This document shows positions 27,231 to 34,687 of a stretch of 64,000 bases of DNA, piece by piece (position 1 is the first letter of the stretch; every line of letters starts with the position of its first letter). Made by a program: the position numbers and the translations under genes. The notes below the pieces were generated by a model that was given only the letters and a program-made list of their open reading frames with translations, was not told the DNA's origin and did not search any database. The stretch comes from JBDTNQ01 sp039933635 (lineage in GTDB: Bacteria; Acidobacteriota; Vicinamibacteria; Vicinamibacterales; SCN-69-37), in the NCBI GenBank assembly GCA_039933635.1, contig JBDTNQ010000002.1:60732-124731 (forward strand). Direction: 5' to 3'.

Positions 27231-28817
27231 ATGTCCCTTGAGTCGCCGCAGCAGACGGCGAGAACCCGACTGTCGGTGTCGGCCGCGCTCGTCGCGGCGG
27301 GCATCATGTTCAGCCGCATTTCCGGGTTCATCAGAATCACTCTGTTTTCTTATGTGTTCGGTTTGCGGTCGGATGCGGGAGACGCGTTTCAGGCGGCACT
27401 CCGGATCCCCAACTTCCTCCAGAACCTGCTTGGCGAGGGGGTGCTCTCCGCCTCGTTGATTCCGATCTACTCGGCTCTGATGGTCGAGGACCGCGATCGC
27501 GCCGATCGCATGGCGCGGGCTGTGCTGGCCATTCTTGCGGTTATCACGTCGGTATTCGTGCTGATCGGGATCGCCGCGACCCCGTTCGTCGTCCCCCTGA
27601 TCGCTGGTGGGTATACCGGCGAGAAGCTGGCGCTGACGGTCAACCTGGTCCGGATACTGTTTCCGGGTATCGGCCTGTTGGTAATGTCCGCGTGGTGCCT
27701 CGCAATACTCAACAGCCACCACCGGTTCTTCCTCTCCTACGCCGCACCGGTCTGCTGGAACGCGGCCATCATTGCCTGCCTCTGGATTTTCCGGCACGAC
27801 GAGCTGTCCCAGTTGGCCATCCGGCTCGCCTGGGCCACGCTCGCCGGCGCAGGCCTTCAGCTCGCGATTCAGGTCCCGGTGGTCTGGCGGCTGATGTCAG
27901 GCCAATGGTCTCGCCTGCACGCGGACGTGGCCGAACCCGTGAAGAAGGTCCTCCGTTCGGCTGTGCCGGTCGTGTTCACCCGCGGCGTCGTGCAGGTGAG
28001 TGCGTACGTCGACAGTTCCATCGCCACGTGGCTCGGAACCGGCGCGGTGTCCGCCGTGACGAACGCGCAACAGCTCAACCAGTTGCCCATTGCGTTGTTC
28101 GGTATGGCGTTCTCGTCGGCGTCGTTGCCCAGCATGTCGACCGCTGCGGCCGCAAACCTGCCAGACGCCTTGCGTACCAGGATCATTGCTGGACAGGAAA
28201 TGATCACGGCGCTGGTCGTGCCATCGATGGTCGCCTTTCTCGCATGCGGCGACGTGATGGTCGCGATGTTGCTCGAGCACGGAAAATTCACGCACAGCGA
28301 CACCCTCTACGTGTGGGGTGTGCTCGCGGGCTCCGCTGTCGGGTTGCTGGCGACCACGGTGAGTCGCCTGTACGTCTCCGCGTTCTACGCGGTCGGCGAC
28401 ACCACGACGCCGACCCGGTTTGCCCTTCTGCGCGTGGCACTGGTCGGCGGCCTTGGATATCTGCTCGCCCTCCCGCTGCCGCGCCTGATCGGCGTCTCGC
28501 CGTCGTGGGGCGCCGCCGGCCTCACGGCCTCGGCCGGTCTCGCAGGCTGGGTCGAGTTTCTGCTGCTTCGCCGCGCCCTTCAGCGCCGAATCGGCCCCGT
28601 GACGATCGGGCCCAAGCTCGCCGCTCGTGCCTGGATGGTCGCCCTGGGGGCCGCCGCGATCGCGAGCCTCTTCCGACTGACCATCCCGCCAACCTGGCAT
28701 GTCGCCCGCGGACTCGTCATCCTTGGCGTCTTTGGCGCGCTCTACCTGGCCGGAGCGCAGGCCACCGGCCTGCTCGACAGTAATTCCATTGTGAGAAGGG
28801 TGCTGCGAAGACGCTGA
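27231..28817 (+). CDS. murJ: Lipid II flippase MurJ
   Basis: This 528-residue protein has about 14 membrane helices. The N-terminal half is diagnostic: AAGIMFSRISGFIRITLFSY and DAFQAALRIPNFLQNLLGEG match the MurJ family signature (R/SRxxGxxR and FxxPNxxRxLxxEGxxxxxxxP). MurJ flips undecaprenyl-pyrophosphate-linked peptidoglycan precursor to the periplasm. Length and helix count are normal. ATG 27231 follows a -10-like element by 8 nt, and a hairpin ends the unit. It stands alone between a YqeY gene and a rhomboid gene. Confidence 0.92.
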   Translation: MSLESPQQTARTRLSVSAALVAAGIMFSRISGFIRITLFSYVFGLRSDAGDAFQAALRIPNFLQNLLGEGVLSASLIPIYSALMVEDRDRADRMARAVLAILAVITSVFVLIGIAATPFVVPLIAGGYTGEKLALTVNLVRILFPGIGLLVMSAWCLAILNSHHRFFLSYAAPVCWNAAIIACLWIFRHDELSQLAIRLAWATLAGAGLQLAIQVPVVWRLMSGQWSRLHADVAEPVKKVLRSAVPVVFTRGVVQVSAYVDSSIATWLGTGAVSAVTNAQQLNQLPIALFGMAFSSASLPSMSTAAAANLPDALRTRIIAGQEMITALVVPSMVAFLACGDVMVAMLLEHGKFTHSDTLYVWGVLAGSAVGLLATTVSRLYVSAFYAVGDTTTPTRFALLRVALVGGLGYLLALPLPRLIGVSPSWGAAGLTASAGLAGWVEFLLLRRALQRRIGPVTIGPKLAARAWMVALGAAAIASLFRLTIPPTWHVARGLVILGVFGALYLAGAQATGLLDSNSIVRRVLRRR

Positions 28818-28818
28818 A

Positions 28819-28842
28819 GCCCCGGACCTGAAGGTTCGGGGC
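28819..28842 (+). terminator. Hairpin downstream of murJ
   Basis: A 10-bp stem (28819-28828 with 28833-28842, one G-T pair) and a 4-nt TGAA loop lie 2 nt after the murJ stop. There is no T tract, so this may be a Rho-assisted or weak terminator. Confidence 0.45.
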
Positions 28843-28921
28843 CCAAGGCTCCACAGAAGGCCCGGGCTGCACGGATCTCGGGGTCCCCGGGCACGGGTGC
28901 TGAGCCCTGAGCCGTCTTTGC

Positions 28922-28927
28922 TACCAT
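28922..28927 (+). promoter_or_regulatory. -10-like TACCAT before the rhomboid gene
   Basis: TACCAT lies 7 nt before GTG 28935. The expected start site falls on GTG 28935, leaving GTG 28929 upstream of the transcript. Confidence 0.4.
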
Positions 28928-28934
28928 CGTGGCC

Positions 28935-29693
28935 GTGCGCCGCATGCCTCCGTCCGCCATGGCGTCATCGTTCGGCCCGGGACCGATCACGCCCGCCGTA
29001 CGGGCGTTGATCATCGCGAACGTCGTCGTCTACCTGGCAATGCTCGTGACGCCGGCGCGCGTAGCGGTGGTGATCCTCGACCTGTTCGCCCTGACGCCCA
29101 TCGAGGTCATGCGTAACGGCCGGCTGTGGCAGGTGGTGACCTACCTCTTCCTGCACTCGCCGACATCCTTCAGCCATCTCCTGTTCAACATGCTCGCGTT
29201 GTGGATGTTCGGCGTCGAGCTCGAGCGGCGATGGGGTACGACGTTCTTCACGAAGTACTACTTCGTGTGCGGCGTCGGCGCGGGCCTGTGCACGGTGGCG
29301 GTGTCACTGCTGCCGTTCGAGGCAACGGCCATGTCGTACGTCATCCCGACGATTGGCGCGTCGGGCGCGATCTACGGCCTGTTGATGGCCTGGGCGCTGG
29401 TGTTCCCGAACCGGCGGATTCTGTTCATGTTCATCTTTCCGCTGAGCGCCCGCGTGTTCGTGCTGATCATCGGCGCCATCGCGTTCATCTCCGCGCTCCA
29501 GGCCACGAGCGGGCCCGTGGCCAACGTCGCGCATCTCAGCGGGCTCGTCATCGGCTGGCTCTACCTGCGTGGCCCGAAGGACCTCCAGCTCGCCTGGAAA
29601 TACCGGCTGACGCGTTGGAAGATGGATCGGATGCGACGCCGCTTCAACGTCCATCAGGGCGGCCGCCCTCCCTGGAACGACCGCGTCCACTGA
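28935..29693 (+). CDS. Rhomboid-family intramembrane serine protease
   Basis: This 252-residue protein has six or seven predicted helices. IGASGAIYGLLMAW holds the catalytic Ser (about residue 143) and VAHLSGLVIGWLY the catalytic His (about residue 200). FLHSPTSFSHLLFNMLALW is the conserved loop and helix 2 with its Asn. Rhomboids cut single-pass proteins within or near the membrane. Starts at GTG 28929, GTG 28935 and ATG 28944 are all possible; 28935 is chosen from the -10 placement. The stop overlaps the ATG of the next membrane protein, so they are coupled. Confidence 0.88.
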   Translation: MRRMPPSAMASSFGPGPITPAVRALIIANVVVYLAMLVTPARVAVVILDLFALTPIEVMRNGRLWQVVTYLFLHSPTSFSHLLFNMLALWMFGVELERRWGTTFFTKYYFVCGVGAGLCTVAVSLLPFEATAMSYVIPTIGASGAIYGLLMAWALVFPNRRILFMFIFPLSARVFVLIIGAIAFISALQATSGPVANVAHLSGLVIGWLYLRGPKDLQLAWKYRLTRWKMDRMRRRFNVHQGGRPPWNDRVH

Positions 29694-30994
29694 TGCCGTC
29701 CCGACGCGTCCTGGCCGCCGCACTGGTCACCGGACTGCTCATTCGGCTCCTCGCTCTGCCGCTTCCCGGAACGGGCGACGTCGTGATCTGGAAGGTCTGG
29801 AGCTTCGCCGGCAGCCACGACCTGACGTCGATGTACGGCATCGGCGGCTCGCCACCCGAGCGGCGCGCACTGCATTGGCGCGGCGAGGCCATGACGGTGG
29901 ACTATCCGCCCGTGGCGCTCGCAGAGTTGTCCCTGGCGGGCCGGCTGTATCGCCTCTGGGATCCGGCGTTCGATGATTCCCGCATGTTGAACGTCGCCGT
30001 GAAGCTGCCGGGGCTCGCTGCGGAAGTCACCTTTCTTCTCTGGGTCCTGTGGCGTGGACGCGCAATCGTCGGTGACACGGCCGCGTGGTGGATGGCCATC
30101 GCGATCTGGCTGAATCCGGCGCTTCTCCTCGACAACAGTGTGCTCGGCTACCTGGATATGCAGATGGCCGTGCCGCTGACGATGGCCGTGATCGCCGCTT
30201 GGCGCGGGCGCTCCGTGGCCGCGGGATGTCTGCTCATGCTTGCCGTCCTGACGAAAGCGCAGGCGATTTTCGTTGCACCGGTCGTCGTCATCGCGGCGTT
30301 GCGCCAGAGCATTTCACGAACCACGGCGCTCGCGGAGATGACCGCGGCGGGCGCCGTGACCGCCGCGGTGGCATTCGTCCCGTTCATCGCGCGAGGCGCG
30401 TGGAGCAACCTGACGCAGGCCCTGAGCCGGCTGGCGGCGCACGACATGCTTTCCGCGCAGGCAGCAAACGTCTGGTGGATCTTCACCTGGATGCTGCGTG
30501 TGCTCGACGTCGGACCCGAGTGGGGCTGGCAACGATCCCTCACGCAGGAGGTCCGCATACTGGCGATCACCCGGGCTGTCGACCTCGGGTATCCAAACGC
30601 GCGCGTGGTCGGCTTGGTCGTCTTCGCGGCCCTGGCGGCCTGGGGCCTTGTCGCGTTGTGGCGACGCCCGTCGCTGGTACGCGTGACGGCGACGGCGGCG
30701 TGGACCATGTACGCGTATGCGATGTTCGCGGCGCAGGTGCACGAGAACCACCTCGCGCCGGCGGTAGTCCTGCTTGCACCGGCCGCGGCGCTCGAACCGA
30801 GGCTGCGCTGGATCTTCTGGGCGCTCACCGGCGTCGTCACGTTCAACTTGTATCTGTTCTACGGATTCGGCGAGGGATGGCCCGCGCTGTTCTCGCGGCA
30901 GATCACCTACGTCGACGCGTCGGTCCTGTTGGCCGTGGCGAGCCTGGGAACCTTCGCGTGGTTCACGCGGGCGCTGGCACGCGTGCCACGGTGA
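29693..30994 (+). CDS. GT-C-like membrane glycosyltransferase (mannosyltransferase type)
   Basis: This 433-residue protein has about nine or ten helices. GTGDVVIWKVWSFAGSHD near residue 24 gives an acidic first loop, and TVDYPPVALAELSLAG a YPP motif, both typical of GT-C enzymes related to PIG-M/ALG-type mannosyltransferases. ATG 29693 overlaps the rhomboid stop; the upstream open frame is a shadow of the rhomboid gene. The last 32 nt overlap the convergent cupin gene. It probably uses a polyprenyl-phosphate sugar donor on the periplasmic side, in line with the GT2 synthase at 18216. Confidence 0.72.
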   Translation: MPSRRVLAAALVTGLLIRLLALPLPGTGDVVIWKVWSFAGSHDLTSMYGIGGSPPERRALHWRGEAMTVDYPPVALAELSLAGRLYRLWDPAFDDSRMLNVAVKLPGLAAEVTFLLWVLWRGRAIVGDTAAWWMAIAIWLNPALLLDNSVLGYLDMQMAVPLTMAVIAAWRGRSVAAGCLLMLAVLTKAQAIFVAPVVVIAALRQSISRTTALAEMTAAGAVTAAVAFVPFIARGAWSNLTQALSRLAAHDMLSAQAANVWWIFTWMLRVLDVGPEWGWQRSLTQEVRILAITRAVDLGYPNARVVGLVVFAALAAWGLVALWRRPSLVRVTATAAWTMYAYAMFAAQVHENHLAPAVVLLAPAAALEPRLRWIFWALTGVVTFNLYLFYGFGEGWPALFSRQITYVDASVLLAVASLGTFAWFTRALARVPR

Positions 30995-31289
30995 GCACGA
31001 ACGTGTCGTCGAGGCTCTCGGCCTGGTGGGCGACGTCAGCCGGTACGACGAGAACGTCGCCCTCGCGGACAGTCACGTCGGTCGCCCCCACGTGCGCCCG
31101 CAGCGCGCCCTGCAGGACGTAGATCAGGCGCTCACCGTCGTGACGATGGAGGGGCACGACGGCCCCCTTCTTGAAATAGGCTTGTGTCAGGGTCAGATCG
31201 GCCCCGGAAACCGTCTTGCGGGCCACCATTTCGGTGACCTTGTCCAGGGCCAGTTCATCCCATCGGAAGAGCGTGACATCAAGCATCAT
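30963..31289 (-). CDS. Small cupin-domain protein
   Basis: This 108-residue single-domain cupin has KKGAVVPLHRHDGERLIYVL as cupin motif 1 (metal ligands His, His, Glu) and EGDVLVVPADVAHQAES as motif 2 (last His). Such small cupins bind a metal ion and serve as sensors, isomerases or unknown enzymes. The start is one of two adjacent ATGs at 31289 and 31286. The rest of the much longer open frame reading toward 32912 is antisense to the E1 gene and has no family signal. The gene is convergent and overlaps the previous gene by 32 nt. Confidence 0.8.
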   Translation of the reverse strand: MMLDVTLFRWDELALDKVTEMVARKTVSGADLTLTQAYFKKGAVVPLHRHDGERLIYVLQGALRAHVGATDVTVREGDVLVVPADVAHQAESLDDTFVLTVARVPAPA

Positions 31290-31308
31290 TTGCCAAGTTG
31301 TCGAGGAG

Positions 31309-31314
31309 TATAAT
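31309..31314 (+). promoter_or_regulatory. -10 element TATAAT for the E1 dehydrogenase gene
   Basis: A perfect TATAAT lies 47 nt before ATG 31362 in the gap between divergent genes. TTGCCA at 31290-31295 is the nearest -35-like hexamer but is only 13 nt away. Confidence 0.55.
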
Positions 31315-31361
31315 CGAGCGGTTGCCCGGGCGACGGACCACGCGGGAAAGGGTTTCGCCGG

Positions 31362-33482
31362 ATGAAGAGCAGCACGACCGAAGCACCTCTCTCGTTTGCC
31401 GAAGATCTCACCGCCGACGATCTGGTCCGCATCTATCGCCTGATGCTGACCTCGCGCCGGATCGACGACAAAGAGATTCAACTCAAGAATCAGAGTCAAC
31501 TGTTCTTCCAGATCAGCTGTGCGGGGCATGAGGCCATCCTCGTGGCCGCCGGCTGCGTGCTGCGTGCCGGGCACGACTGGTTCTATCCCTACTATCGCGA
31601 TCGGGCCCTGTGCCTCACGCTCGGCATGACACCGCGGGAGATGTTCCTGGCCGGCGTCGGTTCCTCTGAGGATCCGACGAGCGGCGGCCGCCAGATGCCC
31701 TCGCACTGGGGCGATCCCAGGCTGCACATCGTGTCGCAGTCGAGCGCCACGGGCACGCAGTGCCTCCAGGCAGTCGGCTGCGCGGAAGCCGGGCTGCTGT
31801 TCGATCGGTTGACGAACATTCCCGATCGGTCGTCGCACTACAAGAGCGACGAAGTCACGTACGTGTCGGTCGGCGACGGCGCGACGAGCGAAGGCGAGTT
31901 CTGGGAATCCTTGAACGTCGCGTGTCTGCGGCAACTGCCGGTGCTCTTTCTCGTCGAGGACAACGGCTACGCGATCTCGGTGCCGGTGAGCGCGCAGACC
32001 CCGGGCGGGAGCATTTCGCAGCTCGTCGAGAACTTCCCCCATCTCCAGGTCACGCGCTGCGACGGAACGGACGTGCTCGACAGCTATCGCGCGATGTCGC
32101 GCGCCGCACTCTGGTGCCGGGAGCGGCGTGGTCCCGCGCTCGTTCATGCCACGGTGACGCGGCCCTACTCGCACTCGCACTCGGATGATGAGCGCTGGTA
32201 CCGAACGGCCGAGGAGCGCGCCGAGGAAGCGACGCGTGATCCGGTCACCAAATTCGCCGCGTTTCTCCGCGACCATCGCATCCTCTCCGACGACGACCTG
32301 GCGAACCTTGCGCGGAGCATCGATCGCGACATCAGCGAAGCAGTCGAGTCTGCATTGAAGGCGCCGAAGCCTCTGCCGGAAACAGCAGGTTTGTACGTGT
32401 ACTCCCCGACGGTCGATCCAACCGGTCCAGAGTTCCGGACGACGGCTGACCCGGATGGCAAGCCGGACACGATGGTCGCCGCGATCAACCACACGCTGCG
32501 GGACGAGATGGCGGCCGATTCGCGCATCATCGTCTTCGGCGAGGACATCGCAGACGCGACAAACGATGCCGCGCTCGCCGAGTGCACGGGCAAGGGCGGC
32601 GTGTTCAAGGTGACCCTCAATCTTCAGCGCGCGTTTGGATCCGACCGGGTGTTCAACTCGACGCTCGCCGAGGCGGCCATCGTCGGTCGCGCCTGTGGCA
32701 TGGGCACGCGGGGGCTGAAGCCGGTCGTCGAGATCCAGTTCTTCGACTACATCTGGCCGGCCATGATGCAGTTGCGCGACGAAATCTCGATGTTGCGCTA
32801 CCGCTCGAACAACGCGTTCGCCTGTCCGATGGTCGTGCGGGTCGCCATCGGCGGCTACTTGCGCGGCGGATCGATTTACCACAGCCAGTCCGGCGAAAGT
32901 ATCTTCGCGCACTGCCCCGGCCTGCGCGTCGTGTATCCCTCAACCGCGCAGGACGCGGCCGGTTTGCTGCGGACCGCGATCCGGTGCGACGATCCGGTGC
33001 TGTTCCTCGAGCACAAGCACCTCTATCGCCAGACGTACAACAAGGGCGAATATCCGGGCGCGAACTACATGGTGCCGTTCGGCAAGGCCGCCACGCGCCG
33101 CGAAGGGACGGATGTCACCGTCGTCACCTGGGGCGCGCTCGTGCAACGCTCGCTCGTGGCCGCGCAGCAGGCGGAAAAGGACGGCATCAGCGTGAAAGTC
33201 ATCGACCTTCGGACGATCATGCCGTTCGACTGGGACGCCATTGCGGCCGCCGTGCGCCAGACCAACCGCGTCGTCATCGCGCATGAAGATCAGTTGACCT
33301 GCGGATTCGGCGCGGAACTCGCCGCGCGCGTCGCGTCCGACCTCTTCGGTGATCTCGACGCGCCGGTGAAACGCGTCGGGGCGATGGACACACCGGTGGC
33401 CTACCATCCCGACCTCGAGGAAGTCATCCTGCCGGGCACGCCGCACGTGCTCGCGGCCATTCTCGAAACGGCCCGCTACTGA
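31362..33482 (+). CDS. Fused alpha/beta E1 subunit of a 2-oxo acid dehydrogenase complex
   Basis: This is a 706-residue cytoplasmic thiamine-diphosphate enzyme. The alpha part (about 1-350) has GDGATSEGEFWESLNVACL at about 171-189, continuing to VEDNGYAIS, the ThDP/Mg site. The beta part (from about 369) has RIIVFGEDIADATND and the HSQSGESIFAHCPGL loop. Separate alpha and beta genes are more usual; fused forms of this size occur in Bacteroidota and Acidobacteriota. It would decarboxylate a 2-oxo acid (branched-chain or pyruvate-like) and pass the acyl group to an E2 not encoded here. No E2 or E3 gene is adjacent. Confidence 0.9.
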   Translation: MKSSTTEAPLSFAEDLTADDLVRIYRLMLTSRRIDDKEIQLKNQSQLFFQISCAGHEAILVAAGCVLRAGHDWFYPYYRDRALCLTLGMTPREMFLAGVGSSEDPTSGGRQMPSHWGDPRLHIVSQSSATGTQCLQAVGCAEAGLLFDRLTNIPDRSSHYKSDEVTYVSVGDGATSEGEFWESLNVACLRQLPVLFLVEDNGYAISVPVSAQTPGGSISQLVENFPHLQVTRCDGTDVLDSYRAMSRAALWCRERRGPALVHATVTRPYSHSHSDDERWYRTAEERAEEATRDPVTKFAAFLRDHRILSDDDLANLARSIDRDISEAVESALKAPKPLPETAGLYVYSPTVDPTGPEFRTTADPDGKPDTMVAAINHTLRDEMAADSRIIVFGEDIADATNDAALAECTGKGGVFKVTLNLQRAFGSDRVFNSTLAEAAIVGRACGMGTRGLKPVVEIQFFDYIWPAMMQLRDEISMLRYRSNNAFACPMVVRVAIGGYLRGGSIYHSQSGESIFAHCPGLRVVYPSTAQDAAGLLRTAIRCDDPVLFLEHKHLYRQTYNKGEYPGANYMVPFGKAATRREGTDVTVVTWGALVQRSLVAAQQAEKDGISVKVIDLRTIMPFDWDAIAAAVRQTNRVVIAHEDQLTCGFGAELAARVASDLFGDLDAPVKRVGAMDTPVAYHPDLEEVILPGTPHVLAAILETARY

Positions 33483-34648
33483 CGACTCCAGAATCGGCCT
33501 CGGCCATCGTGGTGGGCGCCGGAATCGGCGGCCTCGCGGCGGCGCTGTCGCTCCGGCGGGCGGGCTGGCAGGTCACGGTCTTCGAACAGGCTGCCGCGCC
33601 ACGCGAGCTTGGCTTCGCCTTGCTTCTTGCGCCAAACGCCATGCACGCACTTCGAGCAATCGGCATGGCGGATGCCATGCACGCGGGCGGTGCGGTCTTG
33701 AAGCGCGTCGAGATTCGACGGCCCGACGGTCGGGTGCTGCGGCGACTCGATACGTCGGCCGTGAGCCGGGCGCTGGGTGAGGATTCCGTCTGCGCGCTGC
33801 GGCCGGTACTCCATGGCGCGCTGCTCGACGCGGTCGGCCAGGCGGATCTGAGGCTCGGACAGCCCGTCACCTCGTTTCGCCAGGACGGCGACGTCGTGGT
33901 CGTCGAGGGCGCGCTCGGTGCCCTCGGCGCGGCGCGCCTCGTGGTCGGCGCCGACGGCGTGGGATCGGTGCTACGGCGTCAGCTTCATCCCGCCGCACCC
34001 CCACCAAGGCCGAGCGGGCTGCTGGCGATGCGAGGCGTGGCGTGGGATGCCGTCGCACACCTGGAAGGCGTGAGCGGAGCGCAGTACCTGGGCCGCGGAC
34101 TCGAAGCCGGACTCGCTCGAGCCAGCGATCGGGCGGTGTACTGGTATCTCTCGCTGCGCGACGACCACGTGGCGCGCGCCGGCGGCACGTCCGACCCGCT
34201 GGCCCTGCTCCGCCGCATTGCCGAACCGTTCCACCCGGCGTTCAACGCCATCGTCGGAGCGACCCGGCCGGAGGACTTGCGTCTGGATGCATTGATCACG
34301 CGCGCGCCGTTGCGCTCGTGGGGGACCGGATCGGTGACGCTCCTCGGCGATGCCGCGCATCCGATGCTGCCTCACGCCGGTCAGGGTGCCGCGCAGGCGC
34401 TGGAGGATGCCGTCGCGCTCGGACAGATCGTCCGGCCAGAACGCCCGGTGCCAGAGGCGCTCAGACGGTATGAGGACATCCGTCAGCGCCGGACGTCGAA
34501 GGTGGTGGCACAGGCGCAGCGCAACGCACGGATGGGATCGATCGACAGCCGACTGGGATGCGCGCTGCGCGACCTGGCGATCCGGACGGCGCCGGCCGCG
34601 CTCATCCTGAAGGCGCAAGTCGCGCTCGGACGGCCACCCGTTGACTGA
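33479..34648 (+). CDS. FAD-dependent monooxygenase
   Basis: This protein of about 389 residues matches the class A flavoprotein monooxygenases. IVVGAGIGGLAAALSL is the N-terminal GxGxxG FAD site, RLVVGADGVGSVLR the DG motif, and LLGDAAHPMLPHAGQGAAQA the GD motif near residue 285. The first standard start is GTG 33509, but that would delete half of the first FAD-binding strand. In-frame CTG 33479 overlaps the upstream TGA and gives a normal N terminus, so a CTG start is proposed. It may hydroxylate an aromatic or polyketide-like compound; the substrate is unknown. Confidence 0.82.
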   Translation: MTTPESASAIVVGAGIGGLAAALSLRRAGWQVTVFEQAAAPRELGFALLLAPNAMHALRAIGMADAMHAGGAVLKRVEIRRPDGRVLRRLDTSAVSRALGEDSVCALRPVLHGALLDAVGQADLRLGQPVTSFRQDGDVVVVEGALGALGAARLVVGADGVGSVLRRQLHPAAPPPRPSGLLAMRGVAWDAVAHLEGVSGAQYLGRGLEAGLARASDRAVYWYLSLRDDHVARAGGTSDPLALLRRIAEPFHPAFNAIVGATRPEDLRLDALITRAPLRSWGTGSVTLLGDAAHPMLPHAGQGAAQALEDAVALGQIVRPERPVPEALRRYEDIRQRRTSKVVAQAQRNARMGSIDSRLGCALRDLAIRTAPAALILKAQVALGRPPVD

Positions 34649-34652
34649 GTAG

Positions 34653-34671
34653 GGCTCGCCGAGGCGAAGCC
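34653..34671. terminator. Weak inverted repeat between convergent genes
   Basis: GGCTCGCC and GGCGAAGCC pair with a one-base bulge and a GA turn in the 39-nt gap between two convergent genes. There is no T tract on either side. It could end both transcripts but is a weak call. Confidence 0.3.
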
Positions 34672-34687
34672 GCAAAGCGCTGCGCCG

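Noticed and set aside
31290..32912. N-terminal extension of the cupin frame to 649 residues
   Set aside because: The extra part is antisense to the E1 dehydrogenase and has no family signal; only the last 108 residues match a cupin.
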